64,000 bases of DNA from Halothermothrix sp. (GTDB lineage: Bacteria; Bacillota; Halanaerobiia; DY22613): positions 248,001 through 312,000 of the forward strand of contig JAENYK010000004.1 in assembly GCA_016841825.1 (NCBI GenBank), in the 5' to 3' direction. Of this stretch, positions 15,993 through 24,604 are shown piece after piece. Position 1 is the first letter of the stretch. Each line of letters starts with the position of its first letter. The notes below the pieces were generated by a model. That model worked only from the letters and a program-made list of their open reading frames with translations, ran no database searches and was not told where the DNA came from. The position numbers were made by a program, and so were the translations under genes.

Positions 15993-17858
15993 TTAATCTT
16001 GTTCCCAGATAATTACACCTATATCGATAGCACAGAATTCACCAGGTACTAGATTTAATTCAACATCTACATCTGTCAACATATTCCCAGAAATAACCTC
16101 CAATTCTGTCGATTCTCCCAAATAATCACCACTATCGATTAGGAGATTAGCATTCATATCTATCCACCCCACAACCCTACCTGGACCTGGACGAACTCCA
16201 AATAACTCATAACTTCCGTTAACTTCCACCTGAATAACCTGACTTCTCACTTGAGCAAATCCTGCTTCTACTGATCCAAAGAAGACATAGCTGTGTTCAA
16301 ATCGATGTAAAACCGCAAAAGGATTGACCAACCCATACCCAGTTTTCAAATCATATCCTGGATAGTCCATATCAATTGCTGTCTCCCGTAAGATCAGTCT
16401 GATATAATCAGGGTCTGTGATACCACTGGAGATCAGTAAGGCCGCGACCCCTGAAACATGAGGAGCAGCCATCGACGTACCATATTTGGCAGCATATCCA
16501 TATTTCTCCGTTTTATCCCACCCAGTACTAACTATAGGTGCTGTCTGATCGTCACCTCCCGGAGCCATCAATTCTATTCCTGGACCATAATTTGAATACT
16601 CAGCACGTTCTCCATAGATATTGACTGCTCCAACGGCGATTACCTCCGGATAAGCAGCTGGATAGAGCAGATTACCATAAACGGAATTCCCTGCTGCTGC
16701 AACCAAAACAATCCCAGCCTCATATGCATCTTTTATGGCAGTGTGCAGATCTGGAAAATCATAAGCTGGATCTCCCAATCTTATAGCACCTAAACTCATA
16801 TTTATTACATCAACTCCAGCCTCAATCGCCTGATAAATACCCTGAACGACAGAACTGATAGAAGCAATCTCAGTCCTATCAAATACCCGTATTGGTAAGA
16901 TTGATACATCCGGCGCTACGCCAACAACTCCAACATTATTTCTAACAGCAGCAATAATACCAGCTACATGTAATCCATGTCCATTTAAATAAAGATTTTC
17001 TCCCTCTCCTGTTATATCAACCGGAGGAGGAAGCATATTAACCAACTCGGGATGAGCAGAAGTATGCAATGAATCTAATACTGCTACTGTTACACCGATA
17101 CCAGTAGAATACTCCCAAACTGTAGGCATGTCCAACATCTGCATATTCCACAGATCCAATTCATTTTCAGGTTCAGCCACATTCCCCTGAGTCTCTACCA
17201 GATAGTTAGGGGTAATAAACTCCACAACATCCGATTTTTCCAACTCATTAACCAATTCAAAACTATCTACATCGGGGTTCAAACGAATAGTATAGAAACC
17301 TTTATGTGAATCATAAATAATCTTACCCCTATCCCTCAACAGTTCAATTAACCACTTCTTATCCTCATGGATGACCAGATTATACTCACCCTGAACTACC
17401 TGACTGTCAAAGAGAGTCATTTGCTTTTGCGCAGAGGTTGCGTATGTTGTTTGAAAAACCACCTCCGGAGTGATCAATTGACGATAAATCCGACCACTAA
17501 TCTTCTCTCCGGCAGGTTTTAAATAAAGGGTGGGAACCTGAATCGAATGGGTAGATTTACCATCAACCACTAACTCCAGGGAATGGGTTTCAAAATCTAC
17601 ATGCTGAAAAGATAAATTGATCACACCTTTATCAGTCGTCGCTTCTACTAAAAACTGTCCAGCAGCATCAGTTACACCTAACATTTTACCCGTATAATCG
17701 ACAATCTGTACACCTTTTATAGGTTGATTTAAAATCGAATTATCCCTGATCTCACCAGTAAGCTTCACTGTAAAAAGATGAATTCCAGATGTAGTACAGC
17801 CAGTAATAAATATAAATAAGATCATCATCAAACACCAAAATTTTTTTATCTTTTTCAT
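15993..17858 (-). CDS. Subtilisin-like (S8) serine protease lipoprotein
   Basis: A 621-residue lipoprotein: signal peptide with lipobox ITGC (lipidated Cys21), a carboxypeptidase-regulatory-like beta domain at about 33-115, an I9-like propeptide region at about 155-225, and the S8 catalytic domain at about 250-510. Catalytic residues are readable as Asp262 (VAVLDS), His294 (NGHGLHVAG), oxyanion Asn391 (AAAGN) and Ser462 (GTSMAAPHVSG). A beta-rich C-terminal domain of about 100 residues follows. ATG at 17858 with GAGGTGG upstream; 14 bp after the preceding gene. The substrate is unknown; anchoring suggests surface or periplasmic protein processing. Confidence 0.92.
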   Translation of the reverse strand: MKKIKKFWCLMMILFIFITGCTTSGIHLFTVKLTGEIRDNSILNQPIKGVQIVDYTGKMLGVTDAAGQFLVEATTDKGVINLSFQHVDFETHSLELVVDGKSTHSIQVPTLYLKPAGEKISGRIYRQLITPEVVFQTTYATSAQKQMTLFDSQVVQGEYNLVIHEDKKWLIELLRDRGKIIYDSHKGFYTIRLNPDVDSFELVNELEKSDVVEFITPNYLVETQGNVAEPENELDLWNMQMLDMPTVWEYSTGIGVTVAVLDSLHTSAHPELVNMLPPPVDITGEGENLYLNGHGLHVAGIIAAVRNNVGVVGVAPDVSILPIRVFDRTEIASISSVVQGIYQAIEAGVDVINMSLGAIRLGDPAYDFPDLHTAIKDAYEAGIVLVAAAGNSVYGNLLYPAAYPEVIAVGAVNIYGERAEYSNYGPGIELMAPGGDDQTAPIVSTGWDKTEKYGYAAKYGTSMAAPHVSGVAALLISSGITDPDYIRLILRETAIDMDYPGYDLKTGYGLVNPFAVLHRFEHSYVFFGSVEAGFAQVRSQVIQVEVNGSYELFGVRPGPGRVVGWIDMNANLLIDSGDYLGESTELEVISGNMLTDVDVELNLVPGEFCAIDIGVIIWEQD

Positions 17859-17872
17859 GAATCCACCTCTTC

Positions 17873-18406
17873 TTATATTTCAAACCCAACCCAAAAAGCA
17901 TAACCATCATTGCTGCCCAAAAGGTTACCTACTCCTAAATTTCCTTTTAGCCACCACTTACTCAACTTCAGTTCTGTGTAATATCTGGGGAAAATTCCTG
18001 TCAGATCATCAAAAAAGACATCGGTGGTCATCTCTAATTCCCCAAACGCTAGAGGAAGTTCCAGACGTAAGCCAGTTCTAAAAAACTCATTTTTAGTCTC
18101 ATGAATTAAATATTCTTCTCCGCCTGCCACACCCCAGAGCTGTCCAATGGGGTAGTTGAGCAGGATTATCTCAAATCCTGCCCCCACTTGAGCATAATAA
18201 TCCTCTATTTTCAAATATTCCAGATACATTCCCTGACTTTCTAAAAGAGCTAACCTGGCTTTCCACCACTGACCAGTCTGTTCAGCATTTGCAAAAAATA
18301 CTTGACTGCCACTCAATAGCAAGTCAACACTATCAGCGTTGATCCTCACTGGAGAGAGCACCAATATCACTAGCAGAGAACATAAAATAAATCCATACCT
18401 TCTCAT
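17873..18406 (-). CDS. Exported protein, probable small outer-membrane beta barrel
   Basis: A 177-residue protein with a signal peptide (cleavage near residue 25, VRINA-DSV) and a series of amphipathic strands rich in Tyr, Trp and Gly, ending FWVGFEI. An aromatic/hydrophobic C terminus and alternating pattern suit a barrel, but no family was recognised. It lies between pgcA and the subtilase with short gaps (24 and 14 bp), so the three may be co-transcribed. Confidence 0.6.
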   Translation of the reverse strand: MRRYGFILCSLLVILVLSPVRINADSVDLLLSGSQVFFANAEQTGQWWKARLALLESQGMYLEYLKIEDYYAQVGAGFEIILLNYPIGQLWGVAGGEEYLIHETKNEFFRTGLRLELPLAFGELEMTTDVFFDDLTGIFPRYYTELKLSKWWLKGNLGVGNLLGSNDGYAFWVGFEI

Positions 18407-18430
18407 TCCATCTCTCCCCTTCTCTCTGTC

Positions 18431-20164
18431 TTAACAGTTCAACAGATTAACTACATCATCTTTTAATTTCTGAACTTTCTCCTTACCATCAACCATGGTT
18501 TCTCCCACAACAGAGAGGTATATCTTGATTTTTGGTTCAGTGCCCGAAGGCCGGATGGCAAAACTACTCTTATCAGCAAAGAAAAACTTTAATACATTAG
18601 ATTTGGGTAAATCCAATGGTGTAGTCTTACCAGTTATGAGGTCATATCTTTCTCTGGCCAAATAATCTTCAATCATCACAACCTGATTTAGACCTACCCA
18701 CTCTGGTTTTAATGAACGCAAATCTTTCATTATTTGTTTGATCTTCTCCTGACCAACAAGACCTTCTAACCTAATCGATTTAAGATCTTCGATATAATAA
18801 CCATACTTATCCATCAGGCTCAATAACTGTTCATAAAGGGTACGCCCCTTAGATTTATAATATGCTGCCATTTCACAGATTAAAGCTGCAGCTACTACTG
18901 CATCTTTATCTCTTGCATGGGTTCCTATTAGATAACCATAGCTCTCCTCAAAGCCTAGCAAGAATTGATATTCTCCAGTCTTTTCAAACTCTCTCATCTT
19001 TTCACCAATAAATTTGAACCCTGTCAGAGTATCCAGAACTTTAATTCTATAATCAGCTGCTATCTCATTGACCATATCAGTTGTAACAATAGTTTTAATA
19101 ATAACACCATTCGCAGGAAGTTGGTTTAACTCAGAGCGTCTGGCAAGGATATATTCAGATAACAGTACTCCTACCTGGTTACCTGTAAGAACCATGAATT
19201 CTCCATCACCAATCTGCTCTAGAACACCTATTCTATCACAGTCAGGATCGGTTCCCAAAATCAGATCTGGTTTCTCCTGTTTCGCCAGATCAATAGCCAG
19301 ACCAAAAGCATCTTTGTCTTCCGGGTTTGGCGATTTAACTGTACTAAATTTGGAATCCGGTAATTCCTGTTCAACAACTACTTTAACATCAGTAAATCCC
19401 AATTCTCGTAAAACCCGCCTAACTGGGATATTACCAGTACCATGTAATGGTGTATAAATAACCTTCAGATCAGTAACATATTTGCGAAAACTATCATCTA
19501 TCAATGATTGCTTTTTTACATTCTCCACAAATCGAGTTACCAGATCGGGGCTAATTATATTAAATAAACCTGTCTGTTCTGCTTCCTTTCTGGAAATAGT
19601 CTTCACCTGATCAAAATTCTGAATCTTTTTGGCTTCCTCAATAATAGCATTTGCCACTTCCGGTACTACCTGACCACCATCAGCCCAATAAACTTTATAT
19701 CCATTATATTCAGGCGGATTATGAGAGGCAGTAATCACTATTCCGGCAATAGCTTGCAAATCCCGAACTGCATAAGAAAGCATGGGAGTTGGAGTTAGTT
19801 CATCGAATATGTAACTTTTAATTCCATTCCCATTAAAAATCAGAGCTGCTGCTTCAGCAAATTCTTTAGAAAAATGTCGGGAATCATAAGCTATAGCAAC
19901 TCCGCTATCCATTGCTTCTTGCCCAAATTTCTTAATATAATTGGCTATTCCCTGAGTAGCATTCCTCACTGTATAAATATTCATTCTGTTAGTTCCAGCA
20001 CCAATAATCCCCCGCAAACCTCCGGTTCCAAACTCCAGGTCGCAGAAGAATCTCTCCTTGATCTCTGCTTCATTGTCTTTAATCTGCAAAAGTTCTTCTT
20101 TAGTTGTAGAATCAATAAACTCACTGTTAAGCCATTCATTATATCTCTGTAGATATTGCATCAT
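18431..20164 (-). CDS. pgcA: Phosphoglucomutase/phosphomannomutase
   Basis: Interconverts hexose 1- and 6-phosphates, feeding sugar nucleotide synthesis. The 577-residue alpha-D-phosphohexomutase has all four domains: the FGTGGLRGIIGAGTNRMN start, the phosphoserine loop TASHNPPEYNGYK, the metal loop DPDCDR, the sugar loop GFEESYGY and the phosphate-binding RPSGTEPKIK. Size and motifs match PgcA-type phosphoglucomutase. Two adjacent ATG codons follow AGGAGGAG; the first is used here. Works with GalU in this window to give UDP-glucose. Confidence 0.95.
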   Translation of the reverse strand: MMQYLQRYNEWLNSEFIDSTTKEELLQIKDNEAEIKERFFCDLEFGTGGLRGIIGAGTNRMNIYTVRNATQGIANYIKKFGQEAMDSGVAIAYDSRHFSKEFAEAAALIFNGNGIKSYIFDELTPTPMLSYAVRDLQAIAGIVITASHNPPEYNGYKVYWADGGQVVPEVANAIIEEAKKIQNFDQVKTISRKEAEQTGLFNIISPDLVTRFVENVKKQSLIDDSFRKYVTDLKVIYTPLHGTGNIPVRRVLRELGFTDVKVVVEQELPDSKFSTVKSPNPEDKDAFGLAIDLAKQEKPDLILGTDPDCDRIGVLEQIGDGEFMVLTGNQVGVLLSEYILARRSELNQLPANGVIIKTIVTTDMVNEIAADYRIKVLDTLTGFKFIGEKMREFEKTGEYQFLLGFEESYGYLIGTHARDKDAVVAAALICEMAAYYKSKGRTLYEQLLSLMDKYGYYIEDLKSIRLEGLVGQEKIKQIMKDLRSLKPEWVGLNQVVMIEDYLARERYDLITGKTTPLDLPKSNVLKFFFADKSSFAIRPSGTEPKIKIYLSVVGETMVDGKEKVQKLKDDVVNLLNC

Positions 20165-20220
20165 TACTCCTCCTTAACCTTAAATCCAGTAATCTTAGAC
20201 CTTTAAAAACTATCTTTATC

Positions 20221-20346
20221 ATCATTTCAGAAGAGAGTCTTCCAGCCTCTACATATGGAATATAAATAACTGAATGGTGTTTACACAAATCCCCCTCTGA
20301 AGTCATTAAACTTAGGATATTTAACAGTTTGTTGTTAATGTGACTT
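20221..20346. repeat. Intergenic multi-hairpin repeat, copy B
   Basis: About 126 bp aligning along its whole length with copy A at 12863-12996; an internal stretch of about 11 bp is missing and another of about 4 bp is added. Shared blocks include TTCAGAAG, AATAACTGAATGGTGTTTA, ACAAATCCCC, CTCTGAAGTCATTAAACTTAG and the TTAACAG-TTTG-TTGTTAATG hairpin. Several differences keep pairing, such as G-T replacing G-C. It lies between pgcA and the LCP gene and its last bases touch the LCP stop codon. Confidence 0.75.
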
Positions 20347-21143
20347 CAATTCTGTACTACCCGAAAACCTTTCATTCCCTGAATTTGATATTGATAGTCA
20401 CCATTAACCTGAGTAAACTTCCCCGGAATAATCCCAAAATTAACCTCCAGATTATCGGGATCTAAATTTATAGCATCCACAGCTAGATCGAGAAATCTTC
20501 GAACTCCCAGATTAGTTTTAATCATCTTGGGTAGTTTTAATGCAACAGGAATAATTTTCCATTTCTCTCTAGCCATCTGCTGAATCATTGTATTCAAAAA
20601 CAATTGTTGGAGTTCAATTACTTTAAGCTCTTCAGGACCATTCAAATTATTACTCCGATAACGCAAAAAACGCCTTGCTGTTCGCCCATCAAATAACTGC
20701 ATTCCAGATTTTAAATTCAAAGCTTCTTCTGTTTCTGTTGCAGCAAGCTGAATCTCATAAGGAAGGTCAAAAGATACTCCCCCCATCGCATCCACAACCG
20801 CCTGAGCTCCTTCGTAATCGACGATAAGGTAATTAGGTATATCCATCTTCAGGTATTCACTTAATGCCTTCTGCACAGGTTCAATACCCCTCTTTTGCAG
20901 AGAATGATGGATGGTCTCCGTTCTAATAGTCAGTGCTCCATCTAAAAAGACAGATCCAGGATGAATAGAGATAATCTGCGATGAATATGAACCAAAACTA
21001 TACATATTAACCATTACAGTTTCAAATTGCCCCTGATACTGGCCCAAAACTAATACATTTAACTCATCCTTCGCCGCCAATGTAGGAATTGTTCCCATAA
21101 GCAAAATACAGAAAACTCCAGGTAGAATCCAACGATATCCCAT
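20346..21143 (-). CDS. LytR-CpsA-Psr (LCP) family protein, divergent
   Basis: A 265-residue exported protein with a signal peptide (cleavage near TLAA, about residue 24). The LCP core is recognisable: LNVLVLGQYQGQFETVMV, YLIVDYEGAQAVVDAMGGV and the terminal LFDGRTARRFLRYRS with conserved Arg residues. LCP enzymes attach glycopolymers to peptidoglycan. The canonical SIPRDT motif reads SIHPGS here, so a usual catalytic Arg is absent and activity is uncertain. ATG at 21143 overlaps the manA stop by one base; a GTG at 21146 is possible. Confidence 0.78.
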   Translation of the reverse strand: MGYRWILPGVFCILLMGTIPTLAAKDELNVLVLGQYQGQFETVMVNMYSFGSYSSQIISIHPGSVFLDGALTIRTETIHHSLQKRGIEPVQKALSEYLKMDIPNYLIVDYEGAQAVVDAMGGVSFDLPYEIQLAATETEEALNLKSGMQLFDGRTARRFLRYRSNNLNGPEELKVIELQQLFLNTMIQQMAREKWKIIPVALKLPKMIKTNLGVRRFLDLAVDAINLDPDNLEVNFGIIPGKFTQVNGDYQYQIQGMKGFRVVQN

Positions 21144-22231
21144 CACCTTTGGACCCCTTTCTCATTTAACTTTAACCCTTCAAAACCACCTATTTTCCAC
21201 AAATCTTTGATAGTATACCCCATTTCCAATAAAGGTTTAACGATTTCAGAAAATATATCAGGTATATAACTGCGTAATATTTTAATCTCTCCAGTCAGAT
21301 GATAACTCCCTAAAACAGCCGGAATAAACCAGGTTTCACCCAGAGATAACTGATATTTTTCACCCTGCACAACCAACTCACCACTACCTTCAACCACCAT
21401 CCATACCTCAAAACGTTCGGGATTAACTTTTCCACCATAATTCTCCACTAGCAGTTCTTCTACAGCAAAATATTCACAAATCGTAATTAAATGACGCTGC
21501 CATCCATTTCCAGAGATCAAAATTCCTTCATGACAAATGGCATCATTACAGTTAAAATCAATCATTTCCAGAGCTTCCTTAATGTGTAGATCCCGTGGTC
21601 TTCCATCTAATCCCAAACGATTCCAATCATAGATGCGAAATGTAGTATCAGAATTCTGCTGAATCTCTGCAATCCTTACTCCTTCCATTATAGCATGCAC
21701 AGTCCCGGCAGGTATATAGAAAGTATCGCCCGGCTTGACTGTCACTTCTGTCAAATATTCATCAAGATTACCATGAAGAATCCCCTGTTCAAAGATTTCA
21801 GGGGTTACCCCTTCTTTAACTCCAATAACCAATCTGGCATCAGGTTCTGCACTCAGAACATACCACAGCTCACTCTTACCCAGATCATCTGTTCCTTTAG
21901 CAGTCATATAAGCATTATTGGGATGAACCTGAACCGATAATCTCTCTTTAGCATCGAGAAATTTAATTAATAGTGGAAAAGGATCTATCCCCTGAGAGAT
22001 AACCCTATCACCCAGCAAATCTTCAGGATGGAGATGAATCAATTCAGCAATAGTCTTACCAGCTAATGACCCATTCAAAACTTCACTCATCTCATCCGGG
22101 CGACAACTTAACTCCCAACTCTCACCAATCAATTTATTGTCAGGCAGCTTCCTTGCGAGTCCTTCTTCAAACCAACGACCACCCCAGATTTTCTCCTTAT
22201 AGATAGGTTTACAGCGAAATGGATAAATCAT
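21143..22231 (-). CDS. manA: Mannose-6-phosphate isomerase, class I
   Basis: Zinc-dependent isomerase linking fructose-6-phosphate with mannose-6-phosphate for GDP-mannose-type precursors. The 362-residue cupin protein shows KEKIWGGRWFEEGL, the metal-binding QVHPNN, the catalytic PAGTVHAIMEG and a C-terminal cupin with YHLTGEIKILRSY. ATG at 22231 with AGAGGAAGTG upstream; the earlier GTG lies within that site. Coupled to the LCP gene. Confidence 0.93.
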   Translation of the reverse strand: MIYPFRCKPIYKEKIWGGRWFEEGLARKLPDNKLIGESWELSCRPDEMSEVLNGSLAGKTIAELIHLHPEDLLGDRVISQGIDPFPLLIKFLDAKERLSVQVHPNNAYMTAKGTDDLGKSELWYVLSAEPDARLVIGVKEGVTPEIFEQGILHGNLDEYLTEVTVKPGDTFYIPAGTVHAIMEGVRIAEIQQNSDTTFRIYDWNRLGLDGRPRDLHIKEALEMIDFNCNDAICHEGILISGNGWQRHLITICEYFAVEELLVENYGGKVNPERFEVWMVVEGSGELVVQGEKYQLSLGETWFIPAVLGSYHLTGEIKILRSYIPDIFSEIVKPLLEMGYTIKDLWKIGGFEGLKLNEKGVQR

Positions 22232-22309
22232 ACTTATCACTTCCTCTAACTTTTCTCAAAGAACTATTCTTTATTATGCAATCAACAATAGTATATGCTA
22301 CATTCAAGA

Positions 22310-22341
22310 ATAAGGGAAGGTTTTGATCACCCTTCCCTTAT
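22310..22341 (-). terminator. Terminator after outer-membrane protein gene
   Basis: An 11-bp perfect stem (ATAAGGGAAGG with its complement) and 10-nt loop lies 16 nt beyond the stop at 22358. The U tract is short (TTCTTG), so efficiency may be moderate. Confidence 0.7.
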
Positions 22342-22357
22342 GAGCCTATAATCAGAT

Positions 22358-24160
22358 TTAAAACTTAGCTTTGATCCCAGCCAGAGAGTGTTCAACTACA
22401 TAACCATTGTCAGGATCTCGAAAATCAATATTTTTAAATGCCACACTAGCACTTACCCAATCATTGAATTGATATTCTATCTCCCCAAATCTAGTAAAAT
22501 TCAAACCTGGTAAGTCCACACCATACATCATATCTTCCATAGTATATTTTGCATGAAAAGTAAAATCCTCAGTTGGATGATAAGTAACTTCTATCCCAAT
22601 CTGGCTATTTTTCAAATTTTCAATCGGCCTGACCCCATACCCCAATAATCCTTTGAGAGTCACAGCATCGTTAGTATAAACAGGTTCTGCTGTTACTTGA
22701 ATATCTTCTGTACCACCAAAAATTTTTTTCACAGATATATTAGCATATGGATGTCGATAATTAGATTCAATAACTGCAGCTAAATCTCCTCCTGAATAAT
22801 AATCATATTCACCAGAAGTGGTCACAATTAAATCCGAAACTGGTTGATAATCCAATCCTATTTTTACAACTCCAGTATCCAAATAATTCTCTAAACTGCT
22901 ATTCACTTTGATATCTGAGTTAATCTGATAATCTGCCAGTAATTCAAATCCTTTCTGAGTCCTGGCGGGAAATTCTAAAGATTTACCATCCAGTAATTTA
23001 CGTACATAAACAGTATTGACAAACTCCGTTTTAGCCTGAATGGGCGTGAAATGTTCTGCCAATTCAGCCTTACTATGTAAACTTATTCTGCCAATCTGTC
23101 CTCCAAGGGTTAACTGAGTATAGTAACCATCACCCGCATCATTTACGGCCAGATCACTATTTAGATAATATTTCTCATATTCCAAATCAGTAGTTAGAGC
23201 AAAGATTACATTACGCCCAACCTTCTTAAAAGAAGGATTCTGAATCTCCCGTTCGCCGATATACAAGTTGACTGGCAAATAACCCAATCCTTCAGTTCCG
23301 ACCGCAATCCAGCGTACATCATGAGGTTGCTCATAGAGTCCTGGTGAATTCCAGGTCTCCTGGCCCAGACCGAAGAAAACCCCATAAGGAGCCTGAAAAG
23401 TAAGTCCAGTCAAGTTATAATCCTTAGAATTCTCAGGGTCATCATAGTATAGATAATCGCAAAAACCTAAAATCTGTTCCTTACCAACAGTCGCAGAAAA
23501 ATTAGGACCATATAGACTAAAAGTAAAATCATCTATTCGAGGTAAAGTTAAGTCATACTGGCGTTCATAATTATTTCCATTCTGGAGATAGCCAACTCCA
23601 AAATAATTCAATCCCATTTTCACATTAATTGCGCCATCCATCTGTGGACCCGAAACCACTGAATGAACATCCAGATATTGACGCATATATTCATCTTGTT
23701 CAAATAAATCAATCTGTCCATCTTCATCTAGATCATGTTTAAAAGGGTTCTGATAAAGATAAGTTCCAGGTTTTTCATCTCCATGGTTATGAATTACTTC
23801 TAACTCATATCCTGTTTCAAAACGATGATCAAATCTAAAATCATTTTGTTCATTGACTTTTTGATCCAATTCTTTAATCGCCCAGGCGATTTTATGAAGA
23901 TCATCTCTCTGCCAGCCAAAGTCTTGCTCCTGGCTGTATTGCTTTAAAGTATTGATCAAATCTAAAAAAATAGAATCAGATTCCTTAGAAAAAGGCTCTA
24001 ATTTCTCTATAATATTTATTAATTGATCTTTGGAAGAAACAATCTCTTCAGCAGGCACAAATCCATATTCTTGCAAAACCTCACCAGAAGATTTCGCATA
24101 AGTAATCGTCGAAAAAAGTATAAGACACACGAACATAATACCGGAAAACTTTCTTATCAT
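22358..24160 (-). CDS. Outer-membrane beta-barrel protein with EF-hand-like loop
   Basis: A 600-residue exported protein: signal peptide 1-22 (ITYA-KSS), a helical, charged region at about 25-110, then many amphipathic strands ending with the barrel-type C terminus AGIKAKF. Residues 143-154 form a complete 12-residue EF-hand loop (D-x-D-x-D-G-x-I-x-x-x-E), suggesting calcium binding at the junction of helical part and barrel. No SLH domain. ATG at 24160 with AGGAGG. No named family recognised; it could be a porin or a polysaccharide-related barrel. Confidence 0.72.
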   Translation of the reverse strand: MIRKFSGIMFVCLILFSTITYAKSSGEVLQEYGFVPAEEIVSSKDQLINIIEKLEPFSKESDSIFLDLINTLKQYSQEQDFGWQRDDLHKIAWAIKELDQKVNEQNDFRFDHRFETGYELEVIHNHGDEKPGTYLYQNPFKHDLDEDGQIDLFEQDEYMRQYLDVHSVVSGPQMDGAINVKMGLNYFGVGYLQNGNNYERQYDLTLPRIDDFTFSLYGPNFSATVGKEQILGFCDYLYYDDPENSKDYNLTGLTFQAPYGVFFGLGQETWNSPGLYEQPHDVRWIAVGTEGLGYLPVNLYIGEREIQNPSFKKVGRNVIFALTTDLEYEKYYLNSDLAVNDAGDGYYTQLTLGGQIGRISLHSKAELAEHFTPIQAKTEFVNTVYVRKLLDGKSLEFPARTQKGFELLADYQINSDIKVNSSLENYLDTGVVKIGLDYQPVSDLIVTTSGEYDYYSGGDLAAVIESNYRHPYANISVKKIFGGTEDIQVTAEPVYTNDAVTLKGLLGYGVRPIENLKNSQIGIEVTYHPTEDFTFHAKYTMEDMMYGVDLPGLNFTRFGEIEYQFNDWVSASVAFKNIDFRDPDNGYVVEHSLAGIKAKF

Positions 24161-24190
24161 ACTCTTCCTCCTTCTAACATTTATCTAAAT

Positions 24191-24219
24191 TATATAATTT
24201 TCACTATCAACTAGTGCAA
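24191..24219 (-). promoter_or_regulatory. SigA-type promoter of the barrel gene
   Basis: TTGCAC, 17 nt, TATATA on the minus strand, about 30 nt before the ATG at 24160. Confidence 0.5.
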
Positions 24220-24300
24220 AATAACTACATAGGCATAGTTAAACTATGAAAATCAATAATTTTAACACATTAGCACTTAATCTATTTTAAGAAAAAATCT

Positions 24301-24387
24301 TGAACAACTTCAGACTTTTGAATAACTTTTAACCAACAAATATAACCAAATTAAGTAGGTAAACAAGATAAATCCAGAAGTCGTTCA
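24301..24387. repeat. Inverted-repeat element, possible third copy of the intergenic repeat
   Basis: Arms TGAACAACTTC (24301) and GAAGTCGTTCA (24377) are complementary with one mismatch and resemble the GACTTC-type arms of copies A and B; the inside has a similar AGGTAAACAAGATAAAT run. The downstream TTTG hairpin of A and B is lacking, so the relationship is tentative. Confidence 0.4.
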
Positions 24388-24604
24388 CCACATCTTCTAA
24401 TTATTCACCAAATTCGGGATCTTTTAAATCAGCCCCTATGAACCTATTCATTTAATCTCGTAATGTCTAACTATTCTTCAAGAATTTAAACTCATTCCTC
24501 CTTAATATTACTACATAACTGACCAAAATCCTTCGTTTTTCAAAATAATATAAAATAAACTATGTGGTATTTTATAAAATATCATTTTAACAGCTACCTA
24601 TAAG

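Larger units (their letters stand above)
24161..24604. other. Intergenic region between barrel gene and capD-type gene
   Basis: It holds a SigA-type promoter near its left end and an inverted-repeat element at 24301-24387. A weak SigH-like pair (AGGAATG/GAAT, 13-nt spacer) lies at about 24471-24500. A 16-codon ATG frame reading MNRFIGADLKDPEFGE near 24410-24450 has no ribosome site. No gene is supported. Confidence 0.5.
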
